NCBI GenBank assembly: GCA_902477765.1
Contig: CABSIM010000009.1
Location: 1 to 63,621, forward strand
Reading direction: 5' to 3'
Length of the DNA stretch: 63,621 nucleotides
DNA from: an uncultured Clostridiaceae bacterium
Lineage (GTDB): Bacteria > Bacillota > Clostridia > Lachnospirales > Lachnospiraceae
The position numbers and the translations under genes are program-made. Below the pieces are notes generated by a model. The model was not told the origin of the DNA and ran no database searches. It worked only from the letters and a program-made list of their open reading frames with translations. The first letter of the stretch is position 1. Every line of letters begins with the position of its first letter. Positions 9,316-17,503 of the stretch are shown piece by piece.

Positions 9316-11141
9316 AATTTTTCCCTGCCTCCCTTAAAGATTCCGTATCCGAAGTGATCACAGCGCAGGCAGCGCCCGGCTTCCTGGTGCGCTTCCTTTT
9401 CCGTCATGCAGTTTTCCACGCTGTCAAAATCGCATACCCGCTCGCACGCTTCCCGTTCCGTCATATTGACGCGGCCGCAGGGCAGTCTGTCCTCCAGATT
9501 CGGTTCCGGTATCTCCACATCACAGGTGATCTCATGACGGTATCCCAGATACTCGTCAATATTGGCAGCCACCACCTTGGCGGCGGCAATGGCCTGGATC
9601 ACGGAGGCAGGGCCGCTGGCGCAGTCGCCTCCGGCAAATACGCCGGGCATGTTCTCAAACGCGCCGCTGCTCTGGGTAATGATCTTTCCTCTGGAAACGG
9701 GAACACCGGCTTCTTCAAAATGGCTGTATTCAATGGCCTGGCCAATGGCCCGGATCAGGAAGTCGCAGGGGATATACACGTCCGGTTCCCCGGAGGATTT
9801 CACGCCGGCCCGGCCATCCCGGATGGAGCTGATGATCTGGGGAGCCGCCCAGACACCCCGGATCCTTCCGTTTTCATCCACATCCAGAGAGGACGGTGCC
9901 TTCAGAGTCAGAAGCTCCACGCCTTCGGCCACGGCTCCCTCAATTTCCGTGGGCAGCGCAGTCATGTCATTTCTGCGCCTTCTGTACAGAATGCTGACCT
10001 TCTTTGCACCGAAGCGCCTTGCGGTCCGGACCACATCCATGGACACGTTTCCTCCTCCGATGACCACCACTTCTTTTCCGGTCATGTCCATCATATCATC
10101 CAGTCCCACGTTTCTCAGGAATTCTACTGCCGACAGCACACCTTCAGCGTCCTCTCCCTCCAGGCCCAGCCGCTTGTCGGCGCTGGCTCCGATGGTGATC
10201 AGAACCGCATCGTACTGCTCCCGCAGTTCCTGAATCGTCACATCCCGTCCCACCTTGACGCCGTAGCGCACCTCCACACCGGTCTTCAGAATGGCGTTGA
10301 TATCGTCCTCCAGCCGTTCCTTGGGCAGACGGTAATTGGGAATCCCGTACCGCAGCATGCCTCCCAGCTTCGGCAGCATCTCAAATACTGTGGTCTGATG
10401 GCCCATCAGCTGCAGATAATAGGCTGCACTGAGACCTCCGGGGCCTCCGCCCACAACGGCGATTCGTTTTCCCGTGGACGGCATGCAGGCCGGCGGATCC
10501 ACCACACCTGCATAATCGGCGGCAAACCGTTTCAGTCCCCGGATATTGATGGGGGCATCCACCATGTTTCTCCGGCATCTGGCTTCACAGGGATGTTCAC
10601 AGATAAAGCCGCAGGTGGTGGGGAACGGATTGTCCTTGCGGATCAGACGGATGGCATCCGCATACCTGCCTTCTCCCACCAGAGCCACATAGCCCGGAAT
10701 ATCCACATGGGCCGGACAGAGGGTGACACAGGGCACCGGCTGATTGTATGTACAGGTACAGCGTCCGTTTTTTATATGCTCCACATAATCATCCCGGTAA
10801 CCGATGAGACCTTTGTAAACCATATGGGCGGCCTCGTATCCGATGGCACAGTCCGCGGATTCCATGATGGAAAGCGCTGTCTTCTCCATAAGATCCAGGG
10901 TTCCCATGGTGGCCTTTCCATCCAGCACGTCCCGGATCAGCTGATTCAGCTGTCCCAGCCCGATCCGGCAGGGCACGCATTTCCCGCAGGTCTGTGCATG
11001 GCATAACTCCAGAAAAGCGCGGGCCATGTCAACAGGACAGAGTCCCGGCGGACTCGACTCGATCCGGCGTTCCAGATCCTTGTACAGCCCTTCCATGACG
11101 ATCCGCGCTCTTTTTGGAGACATAATTTCCAGTCTGCTCAT
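9309..11141 (-). CDS. NuoF-type Fe-S segment fused to GltD/NfnB-like NAD(P)H flavoprotein
   Basis: The 610 residues combine two known modules. Residues 30-110 resemble only the C-terminal [4Fe-4S] part of NuoF/HydB (CGKCVPCRIG at 52-61 plus Cys98); the FMN/NADH-binding domain is missing. Residues 125-600 resemble the glutamate synthase small subunit and NfnB: Cys138/142 and Cys177-189 for Fe-S clusters, FAD-binding GGGPGGLSAA at 231-240, and a second nucleotide-binding GGGNVSMD. The likely role is to pass electrons between NAD(P)H and the HydA encoded directly downstream, perhaps by flavin-based bifurcation; this is inferred. The start is the ATG at 11141, eight bases after AGGAG, rather than a TTG at 11147, which would be too close to that site. 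Confidence 0.88.
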   Translation of the reverse strand: MSRLEIMSPKRARIVMEGLYKDLERRIESSPPGLCPVDMARAFLELCHAQTCGKCVPCRIGLGQLNQLIRDVLDGKATMGTLDLMEKTALSIMESADCAIGYEAAHMVYKGLIGYRDDYVEHIKNGRCTCTYNQPVPCVTLCPAHVDIPGYVALVGEGRYADAIRLIRKDNPFPTTCGFICEHPCEARCRRNMVDAPINIRGLKRFAADYAGVVDPPACMPSTGKRIAVVGGGPGGLSAAYYLQLMGHQTTVFEMLPKLGGMLRYGIPNYRLPKERLEDDINAILKTGVEVRYGVKVGRDVTIQELREQYDAVLITIGASADKRLGLEGEDAEGVLSAVEFLRNVGLDDMMDMTGKEVVVIGGGNVSMDVVRTARRFGAKKVSILYRRRRNDMTALPTEIEGAVAEGVELLTLKAPSSLDVDENGRIRGVWAAPQIISSIRDGRAGVKSSGEPDVYIPCDFLIRAIGQAIEYSHFEEAGVPVSRGKIITQSSGAFENMPGVFAGGDCASGPASVIQAIAAAKVVAANIDEYLGYRHEITCDVEIPEPNLEDRLPCGRVNMTEREACERVCDFDSVENCMTEKEAHQEAGRCLRCDHFGYGIFKGGREKLW

Positions 11142-11226
11142 AATCAAATCTCCTTTTCGCTTTATGATTCCATTCCCCGGACAGCCCCAGATCCAGCCGT
11201 CCTTTTACCGCAGGTGCTTTTTCCCC

Positions 11227-11256
11227 ATCTTATCATATATGATGTTTTGGAATCAA
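11227..11256 (-). promoter_or_regulatory. possible promoter of the hydrogenase operon
   Basis: TTGATT (11256-11251) and TAAGAT (11232-11227) with an 18-base spacer and an extended TGA before the -10 lie about 85 bases before the first start codon. Within the 315 bases to the RpiR gene there is also a palindrome (11351-11379) and the terminator of the preceding operon (11398-11435). Confidence 0.5.
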
Positions 11257-11350
11257 GTATTATCTGATATTTCATTCTGCATTTTTATTTTATTTGTCTT
11301 TATTTGTATATAGGCGAGGAAGTCTAACATAATCGTCGTTTTTCTCCTTC

Positions 11351-11379
11351 TGTGCATATTCGTCTGACGAATATGCACA
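11351..11379. repeat. perfect 13-bp inverted repeat, possible operator
   Basis: TGTGCATATTCGT and its exact reverse complement are separated by CTG. Neither side has the T run of a terminator. The element lies upstream of the hydrogenase operon and just beyond the terminator of the RpiR operon, so it may bind a dimeric regulator. The binding protein is unknown. Confidence 0.6.
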
Positions 11380-11397
11380 CCCGGTCACCTGTGTCAT

Positions 11398-11435
11398 AAA
11401 AAAACGGGCTCCGGTACCAAGGTACCGTCTCCCGT
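11398..11435 (-). terminator. terminator after the ECF/phosphatase/RpiR operon
   Basis: On the minus strand the arms ACGGGAGACGGTACC and GGTACCGGAGCCCGT form a stem with an internal mismatch, a TT loop and a tail of seven T. It lies 20 bases after the RpiR stop codon. Confidence 0.85.
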
Positions 11436-11456
11436 CTTATCCACGATTCTGTTGTT

Positions 11457-12293
11457 TTATATGTTTTCTGTCTTTCCATAGGCTACTTTCAGCTGATGAA
11501 TGCGTTTCAGATATTTTGCTCCTGTCACTCCCATCTTCGAAGAAACCGCCACCACCAGCGCATCCACCAGCGCCGCTGCGGCTGTCATGGAATGGTATTC
11601 TCCGGATTCCCCGCGATATACGTAAAGATTCACATCTGCTTTCTCTCCGTCAGTCAGGTGAAGACGGCCCGTAAAACAGAGAGTATGATAGCCGGCCGTT
11701 TTCTGCTGCTGCAAGATCATTTTCCCTTCCCTGGATATTTTGGAAAAGCCAAACAGAATAACCAGATCGTCCTTCTCCGCCTGCACCAGCCCCTCCAGCA
11801 TCTCGGTTCCGCCTGAAGGAATCTGCTGTACAGGCAATCCAAGGCGCCTCAGGCGAAAAAGCAGAAGCTGGGCCATGGATGCAGAAGCACTTTTTCCATG
11901 AATCAGAATTTTTTTTGCTCTCAGAATCTCCTCCTGCGCCCGTTCAAATTCCTTCTGATCCATATACTGAAGCGTTTTTTCCAGGCATTTCTGCTGCTGC
12001 CTCAGATACTCCGTCACACCAAAAGGTCCGTTTCCCAAAAGCGTGCCTGCCATCTTTCCCACCGGTCCATCCGGATAATTCTGTTCCATTACCAGGTGTT
12101 TCAGCTGTTTGAAATCCCGACATCCCAGATGTCTGACAAATCTGGAAATGGTAGCTTCTGAAATGCCGGTCCTGCGGGCCAGCTGACCGATGGTCATAAA
12201 CAGAAACTCCTCCCTGCTTCCTTCCACAAATTCCAGCAGCGATTGTTCTGCTCTGGTCAGTTTTTCCGGTTTCTGAGGAAACTGCAGATACAT
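11457..12293 (-). CDS. RpiR-family transcriptional regulator
   Basis: This 278-residue protein has the two-domain RpiR layout: an N-terminal helix-turn-helix (IGQLARRTGISEATISRFVRHLG, about residues 35-57) and a C-terminal SIS sugar-phosphate-binding domain (KILIHGKSASASMAQ and later LFGFSKISREG). Such regulators usually sense phosphorylated sugars or polyols. The reading frame continues upstream through the previous gene, but the start at 12293 has AGGAG at suitable distance and gives a normal family length. It is the last gene of the operon that begins at 17314 and probably regulates that operon. The effector is unknown; the company of two phosphatases suggests a phosphate ester. Confidence 0.88.
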   Translation of the reverse strand: MYLQFPQKPEKLTRAEQSLLEFVEGSREEFLFMTIGQLARRTGISEATISRFVRHLGCRDFKQLKHLVMEQNYPDGPVGKMAGTLLGNGPFGVTEYLRQQQKCLEKTLQYMDQKEFERAQEEILRAKKILIHGKSASASMAQLLLFRLRRLGLPVQQIPSGGTEMLEGLVQAEKDDLVILFGFSKISREGKMILQQQKTAGYHTLCFTGRLHLTDGEKADVNLYVYRGESGEYHSMTAAAALVDALVVAVSSKMGVTGAKYLKRIHQLKVAYGKTENI

Positions 12294-12309
12294 TCCGTCC
12301 ACTCTCTCC

Positions 12310-13095
12310 TTATAATAACAATGATAATGCCTCTGAATGAACCAGCTTGTTGGTGGCCAGAATATCTGCCGGCTCCGTGCAGACCGGAATCCTTCCGGAA
12401 CAGTCTGTACAGAGGCCTCCCGCTTCTTCCAGAATCCGGGCACCGGCAGCATAGTCCCATGGTTTCAGTCCATATTCCACATAACCCTCCAGTCTTCCTG
12501 CAGCAACATAGCAGATTTCCAGAGATGCAGCACCGATTCTCCTGATATCATGGCAGCAGTCATAAAAAGACCGCATGATGGAAAATGACCGGTCCGCATG
12601 TTGTCGGTATCCCGGATTGGTTCCTACGGAAAAAAGACTGTCCCTGAGCACAGAGTTCCGGCTTACATGGATGGGTTTTCTGCCGCACCAGGCACCCTTT
12701 CCCTGAAATCCCAGGAACATCTCTCCGGAAAACGGCTGAAACACAATGCCTCCCATTACGTTTCCTCTGTCTGCCATGGCCAGGGAAACAGTACTGTGCT
12801 GAAACTGGTGAATCAGATTGGTAGTCCCGTCCACAGGGTCCAGAATCCAAAGCTTTCCCGAAAGATCGAGATTTCTGTTCTCTTTTTCCTCTCCCATGAA
12901 TTCATAATCCGGTGCAAGTTCTCTCAGGCGCCTGCACAGTTCTTCCTGCACCTCCAGATCCACGGGTGTGACAAAGTCTGTCTTTCCTTTCTCACCGATC
13001 CGCAGATTTTCTCCTGAATCCAAAAGGATTCTTCCTGTTTTTCCCACCGCTTCCGCTGCTTTCAGGAACAGATCATAATCTCTTTCTTTTTCCAC
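12310..13095 (-). CDS. inositol-monophosphatase-family phosphatase
   Basis: The 261 residues carry the full Mg-dependent IMPase signature: GEEKEN (metal-binding Glu), WILDPVDGTTNLIH (the two metal Asp residues and catalytic Thr), and WDYAAGARILEEAGG near the C-terminus. Family members remove phosphate from inositol phosphates, sugar phosphates, PAP or histidinol phosphate. The start is a GTG five bases after the PHP-gene stop. The context (ECF transporter upstream, PHP hydrolase before it, RpiR regulator after it) suggests action on an imported or salvaged phosphorylated small molecule. SuhB-type inositol phosphatase is the default description, but the true substrate is open. Confidence 0.9.
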   Translation of the reverse strand: MEKERDYDLFLKAAEAVGKTGRILLDSGENLRIGEKGKTDFVTPVDLEVQEELCRRLRELAPDYEFMGEEKENRNLDLSGKLWILDPVDGTTNLIHQFQHSTVSLAMADRGNVMGGIVFQPFSGEMFLGFQGKGAWCGRKPIHVSRNSVLRDSLFSVGTNPGYRQHADRSFSIMRSFYDCCHDIRRIGAASLEICYVAAGRLEGYVEYGLKPWDYAAGARILEEAGGLCTDCSGRIPVCTEPADILATNKLVHSEALSLLL

Positions 13096-13100
13096 CGTAA

Positions 13101-13925
13101 TTATACCACCTTTTTCCCCTGAAAGGCAAGCCAGGCCGGTTCTTTCCCCAGAAGCACCGATACATAATCACCGCCCAGCGCGTGAATCTCTTTCAGTGCC
13201 CTTTTCAGCAGCCCCGCCGTCTTGACCTGAAGTGACGCCTGATCCGAAATACAGATCGCATATCTCCCCGCCTTCATCTCCTGGTACAGTTCCGCCACAG
13301 TGCGACACTCTTTTTCAAATTCTGTACGGATGCATCCGTACTGGACTGCCTGATGGGTATCGCTGCCTCCCACCACCGGTTTTCCATATGTTTTCCCGAG
13401 ACCATATGTCAGATGTTCCGTCAGTTCCCTGTGCTCTGCCACATCTTTTCCGTTGAGGTCAAAAAAATGGAGCCGCGCCAGCTGCCTGTCCTCCAGTTCC
13501 GGTATATGGCTTCCGGCGCGGAACGGATGGGCCCCGCCCACCAGTACCGGGTACTCTTCCAGCAGATCCATCAGCCTGGAATACGGCAGAAAATGCCCTT
13601 TTTCTTTATATGGCTCCAGACGCTTGTTCACTTCCCTGATTGCCTCCATGGGTCCAACGGAAAGAATATGACCGCCTTCAGCAATATCTGTTTCCATTCC
13701 GGGAAAAATTCTCATTCCATCCGTCACCAGGGTATCCCCGTCCTTTTCCCCGTGTTCTGTCATATACCGGCAGATCCTGTCAAATCCAAGGGTATTGAAA
13801 TGCTCAGTCAGGCAGATGGCATCCAGCCCTGCTTCTCTGGCTTCCGTAAGCAGCCAGCGGGTATATTCTTCTGAAAAAGGCAGCTTTTTCGCAAGCTTCC
13901 CGTGAGTATGAAAATCAAGATACAA
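13101..13925 (-). CDS. PHP-domain metal-dependent hydrolase
   Basis: This 274-residue protein belongs to the polymerase-and-histidinol-phosphatase (PHP) superfamily. The metal-binding motifs are DFHTHGK near the N-terminus, CLTEHFN, GMETDI, GGAHPFR and GSDTHQ. Many stand-alone PHP proteins are phosphoesterases acting on histidinol phosphate or nucleotide-type substrates. Translation begins at a TTG eight bases after AGGAGG. It lies between the ECF T component (17-base gap) and the IMPase gene (5-base gap), clearly within one operon. The surrounding genes suggest a phosphatase in the same pathway as the IMPase-family protein. No his genes are nearby, so histidine synthesis is unlikely to be the role. 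Confidence 0.85.
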   Translation of the reverse strand: MYLDFHTHGKLAKKLPFSEEYTRWLLTEAREAGLDAICLTEHFNTLGFDRICRYMTEHGEKDGDTLVTDGMRIFPGMETDIAEGGHILSVGPMEAIREVNKRLEPYKEKGHFLPYSRLMDLLEEYPVLVGGAHPFRAGSHIPELEDRQLARLHFFDLNGKDVAEHRELTEHLTYGLGKTYGKPVVGGSDTHQAVQYGCIRTEFEKECRTVAELYQEMKAGRYAICISDQASLQVKTAGLLKRALKEIHALGGDYVSVLLGKEPAWLAFQGKKVV

Positions 13926-13942
13926 TTCCTTTTCCTCCTGTT

Positions 13943-14770
13943 TTAAATCATGGACGAAACCAGAAGCGTCAGCGATACCCAGAAAACGGAAACTGTCAGA
14001 AAGAGCAGATCGTCACAGGTAATTTTAAGAGAAGCAAGTTTCATCTTCCTTACTTCCCTGCTGACCGCCGCGTACCGGTAACCGCGGATTTCCAGAGCTT
14101 CCACAGTGGTTCTGGACCGCTTCGCCGTATTCAGCATCAGCGGATAAAATGCCAGAATAATGATGCGGAGCTGATAGATCAGATACCGGATCTTTCCGGA
14201 AAAAGTATCATGCTCCGGCGGATTTCCCCTCAGTCTGTATGAAAGCAGCACGTTCTGAAATTCTTCCATCAGCATAGGCAGAATCCTGTAGGCATAGGAA
14301 ATGGAAAAAGACAGCCGTTCCGGACATCCATACCACATGAGTCCATTCGCCAGCCTGTCCGGATCCAGTCCGGAAAATACAGTAACCGATGCCAGAGAAA
14401 CCGTCGCCACTTTCAGAGTCAGGATCAGCAGAGGCAGCGCTGCAGAAAGATTTCCTCCAAAAATCAATGTGGCAGCCAGCAGATATCCCGTCTGGGAAAA
14501 TACCCCCACCGCAAACAGAAACAGCACAAGGCCCGCAACTTTTGCCAGCAATGTGGTGACAGCCACCATCAGAAAGCACCCAAGAAGAAATATCAGATTA
14601 TCTGCAAACCAGGGAACCAGACCAAAAAACAGATACCAGGCCATAAGAATTCTCGGATCCCTGGCTGCGATCACCGTATCATCGTTTCCATATGCATTTT
14701 TCAGGACCTGATTTCTGAGGAAATCCATGGAAAATTTATCCAGTAAATTTTCAGACAGCTTCTGCATCAT
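13943..14770 (-). CDS. ECF transporter T component (EcfT-like)
   Basis: This 275-residue membrane protein is the energy-coupling transmembrane subunit that links the ATPases to the S component. Several hydrophobic segments lie in the first 150 residues, and the coupling-helix region has the ETR-like TTVEALEIRGY motif typical of EcfT/CbiQ proteins. The ATG at 14770 is preceded by GGGGAGG at nine bases and lies inside the last codons of the ATPase gene (20-base overlap). It is a dedicated T component, because its S component and ATPases are in the same operon. Confidence 0.88.
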   Translation of the reverse strand: MMQKLSENLLDKFSMDFLRNQVLKNAYGNDDTVIAARDPRILMAWYLFFGLVPWFADNLIFLLGCFLMVAVTTLLAKVAGLVLFLFAVGVFSQTGYLLAATLIFGGNLSAALPLLILTLKVATVSLASVTVFSGLDPDRLANGLMWYGCPERLSFSISYAYRILPMLMEEFQNVLLSYRLRGNPPEHDTFSGKIRYLIYQLRIIILAFYPLMLNTAKRSRTTVEALEIRGYRYAAVSREVRKMKLASLKITCDDLLFLTVSVFWVSLTLLVSSMI

Positions 14771-16469
14771 ATTTATCCGCCTCCCCAAACATACCGGTAA
14801 ATTCCGGTACCGTATAGCAATGTGCCTGTGCATCTATTCTCCGTCCCATGTCAAAAATTTCCGGGGGACGTATTCCTGTTCTAAACAGAAGCTCCCTGTT
14901 TCCGAAAATTTCATCCCTGCTTCCGTCTCCCACAATCTGACCTCCGCAGAGTACCAGGATCCGCTCTGCCCATTCGCATACCAGCTGCATGTCGTGAGTG
15001 GCGATGATCACTGTTTCCGTAATCTTCTTCATATCGTTAAGGGTTCTCATGATTTCTTTTCTGGTGGCAATATCCAGATTTGCCGTTGGTTCATCCAGAA
15101 GAAGAATTCCCGGATTCAAAGCGACTCCGATGGCAAGGCTGGCACGGCGCATCTGTCCTCCGGATAAAAGCCTTCCATCCCGTCCTGCCAGATCTGCCAG
15201 CCGGAACCTTTCCATCAGTTCTTCTGTCCGTTCCTTCCACCCCTCTTCTCCTCTTACCTGCATGGCGTAGGCGATGTCCGCTCTAATGGAATCCTTTATA
15301 AACATCTCTTCCGGATTCTGATACACCAAAGAAATCCGTCGGGAAAGCGACTCCATCTTTATGTCTTTCAGATCCTCCCCATGCAGTTCTATCCTGCCTT
15401 CCGAAGGATTCAGAAGGCCTGTCATCAGTTTCATCAGTGTGGACTTGCCCGCACCGTTGGAACCGATCAGCGCGATTTTTTCACCTCTGCGGATCTCCAG
15501 ATTCAGTTTATCAAAGACTTTATGCGGTTCGCCTTTCACAGACCGGTAAGACACGGATACTCTGCGAAACGCTGCGGCAGGTTTTTCATGGTTTTCCTGC
15601 ATTTTCCGGACTGGCGGACGCCTCCTTAAGGGAATGGCGGAAAAGATTTTCTCTCCTTCTTCCACTGTTGTGGGAAGTGGTGCGGTCTCCGGCAGCAGCC
15701 CCTCTTTCTGCAGTATGCAGGCAGCCATTGTCACCTGAGGCGGGAAAATATTGCATGCCTGCAGTTCTTCCACCCGTGAGAGTGCCTGACGTACCGGCAG
15801 CTTCCATGCAGCTTTTCCGTCTTTGAGAAGCAGCACATGTCTGCAGTAATCTGCAATATATTCCGTGTGATGTTCTATGACAATGATGGTTTTTCCATCT
15901 TCTTCATTGAGCTTCTTCAGGACCTCATAAATCCGGTCCGCGTGTCCCGGGTCCAGCTGAGCAATGGGTTCATCCAGAATCAGGATATCCGGTCCCATTG
16001 CCACAGCTCCGGCCAGTGCCAGAAGGTGAGTCTGTCCTCCCGACAGCTGCCAGACGTATTCGGATTCCCGTCCCTCAAGTCCGCACCTGGCAAGGGCATC
16101 TTTTCCCCGTTCCTTATAATCCTTCATACCGTAGTTCAGGCAGGCATAGGAAGCATCATCCAGGACCGTGGGACGTACAATCTGATTTTCAAAATCCTGG
16201 TATACATATCCTGCCTTCTGTGCCAGGGTTCCCACATCCGTATCCAGCGTGTTCCGGCCGTCGATCCATACATTGCCGGAGAATGTTCCGGAAATAAAGT
16301 GAGGAATCAGACCATTCAGAATCTTGCACAGAGTGGACTTTCCGCACCCGTTGTTCCCGACTACTGCCAGGAAATCTCCCTGGCTGATTTCCAGATTCAC
16401 ATGGTCCAGCGTGGGGCTGTCCGCACCAGGATATGTAAAACTCAGATCTTCAATCCGTATCCCGCTCAT
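14751..16469 (-). CDS. ECF transporter double ATPase (fused EcfA-EcfA')
   Basis: Two ABC ATPase domains are joined in 572 residues. The first has Walker A GNNGCGKST near residue 39, the signature QLSGGQTH and Walker B LILDEP; the second has GSNGAGKST near 340, LSGGQMRRASLAIG and LLLDEPTANLD. This tandem arrangement is known in YkoD-type ECF transporters. It overlaps the S-component gene by four bases (ATGA) and the T-component gene by 20, so the three parts of the transporter are translationally coupled. The ATPases act at the inner face of the membrane to drive uptake. Confidence 0.94.
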   Translation of the reverse strand: MSGIRIEDLSFTYPGADSPTLDHVNLEISQGDFLAVVGNNGCGKSTLCKILNGLIPHFISGTFSGNVWIDGRNTLDTDVGTLAQKAGYVYQDFENQIVRPTVLDDASYACLNYGMKDYKERGKDALARCGLEGRESEYVWQLSGGQTHLLALAGAVAMGPDILILDEPIAQLDPGHADRIYEVLKKLNEEDGKTIIVIEHHTEYIADYCRHVLLLKDGKAAWKLPVRQALSRVEELQACNIFPPQVTMAACILQKEGLLPETAPLPTTVEEGEKIFSAIPLRRRPPVRKMQENHEKPAAAFRRVSVSYRSVKGEPHKVFDKLNLEIRRGEKIALIGSNGAGKSTLMKLMTGLLNPSEGRIELHGEDLKDIKMESLSRRISLVYQNPEEMFIKDSIRADIAYAMQVRGEEGWKERTEELMERFRLADLAGRDGRLLSGGQMRRASLAIGVALNPGILLLDEPTANLDIATRKEIMRTLNDMKKITETVIIATHDMQLVCEWAERILVLCGGQIVGDGSRDEIFGNRELLFRTGIRPPEIFDMGRRIDAQAHCYTVPEFTGMFGEADKYDAEAV

Positions 16470-17314
16470 GACTGATTCTCCGTCCTGTTGTCTCCTTTTG
16501 TCTTCATGAACATCAGAACTGCTGCGGCTATGGCAGCCGCCGACGCCATTCCTGTGGCTATGGCAGTTCCGCTTTCCGCCCAGCCTGCCTCCCAGTCAAT
16601 CAGTGAAACTCCGCTTTCTGCCAGCATCTCTGCCCCGATGGCACAGGCAAATGCCGCGAGACATCCCAGAATCACACTTATGTGGATTCCTTCTGACACA
16701 GTCTCTTTTTTTCTGGGCTGCATTCCCAGAAGCGGTTCTATTTTTCCATACATTCTGGGCACCAGGTAAAGGGTCGGAAGCAGACAGAACAGAATACCCG
16801 AAAACAGAAGATCGTTAAGAAATGCAAATCCTTCTGTGGCATAGACGCTTTCCGGAAGCCCCGCTACTGCCTCAAAATCTGCTACTGCGAACCGGACTTT
16901 CAGGATATCAACAATGGTTCCCATCAGAAGCTGCGCTCCGGTTCCCACGAAAGCTGCAGTCCCCACCATCAGCCGGTTCGAAGGATCCTTCACAAGCCGG
17001 CCGGCCAGGTACACTCCTAATGCCACAGTAATGAACTTTTCAAGTTCGCCAAGTCCCCCGAACTGTCCCAGCATGATTTCGCTGAATACAAGCTCTCCTG
17101 TGGATGCCCCCAGAGCTGCGGAAAGCGGATCAAAAAGCATTGCCAGGGTCAGCGGAATAAACAGGAAGTACTCTACAGAAAACTCCACAAGTCCCACCTG
17201 AAATTTGGGAATCAGTTCTGTAAACAGAGTTGCCAGTCCGTAAAGAGACATGGTCAGCACGAATACCATCAGTTTCTGCGACTGTGACACATTTTTTCTT
17301 TCAATGCCGTTCAT
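16466..17314 (-). CDS. ECF transporter S component (substrate-specific membrane subunit)
   Basis: This 282-residue membrane protein has about six hydrophobic segments and an N-terminus (SQSQKLMVFVLTMSLYGLATLF) resembling ECF substrate-binding subunits. The location directly before a fused ECF ATPase and an EcfT gene strongly supports the call. I do not recognise the substrate class; it lacks the features I know for riboflavin, thiamine, biotin or folate S components. The start at 17314 follows GGAGG; earlier in-frame codons have no such site. It is the first gene of a six-gene operon that also encodes two phosphatase-type enzymes and an RpiR regulator. Confidence 0.75.
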   Translation of the reverse strand: MNGIERKNVSQSQKLMVFVLTMSLYGLATLFTELIPKFQVGLVEFSVEYFLFIPLTLAMLFDPLSAALGASTGELVFSEIMLGQFGGLGELEKFITVALGVYLAGRLVKDPSNRLMVGTAAFVGTGAQLLMGTIVDILKVRFAVADFEAVAGLPESVYATEGFAFLNDLLFSGILFCLLPTLYLVPRMYGKIEPLLGMQPRKKETVSEGIHISVILGCLAAFACAIGAEMLAESGVSLIDWEAGWAESGTAIATGMASAAAIAAAVLMFMKTKGDNRTENQS

Positions 17315-17384
17315 TTTAATTCCTCCAATATTTTCTAACTTCAGGAACGGCTTTATTGTATCGAATACATGTAAACACATCCAC

Positions 17385-17425
17385 CATGACGGCGTAAAAT
17401 GAAATTAAAATTTACGTAAATGTAT
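17385..17425 (-). promoter_or_regulatory. possible Pho-type activator box before the ECF operon
   Basis: On the minus strand TTTACG, TTTAAT and TTTACG follow each other at 11-base steps. The 15-mer TTTACGTAAATTTTA at 17420-17406 is identical to one upstream of the Na/Pi-two-component operon (32499-32485). A TACAAT -10-like hexamer lies further down, without a good -35, as expected for an activated promoter. The assignment to a PhoB/PhoP-like regulator is an inference. Confidence 0.45.
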
Positions 17426-17475
17426 TTTATGAAATTTAATTTTCATTCAGGCCTGAACTGAATGTCTTGACAAAA

Positions 17476-17503
17476 GAAAACCGGGGCATCTGCCCCGGTT
17501 TTC
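17476..17503 (-). terminator. terminator after threonine aldolase
   Basis: A perfect 13-bp stem (GAAAACCGGGGCA and complement) with a two-base loop ends in TTTTCTTTTG on the minus strand. It begins right at the stop codon of the aldolase gene. Confidence 0.88.

Noticed and set aside
7597..11006. Two long plus-strand frames (586 and 550 codons) over the hydrogenase operon
   Set aside because: They are shadows of HydA and the NuoF/GltD-like protein; their His/Gly/Phe-rich translations show no domain.
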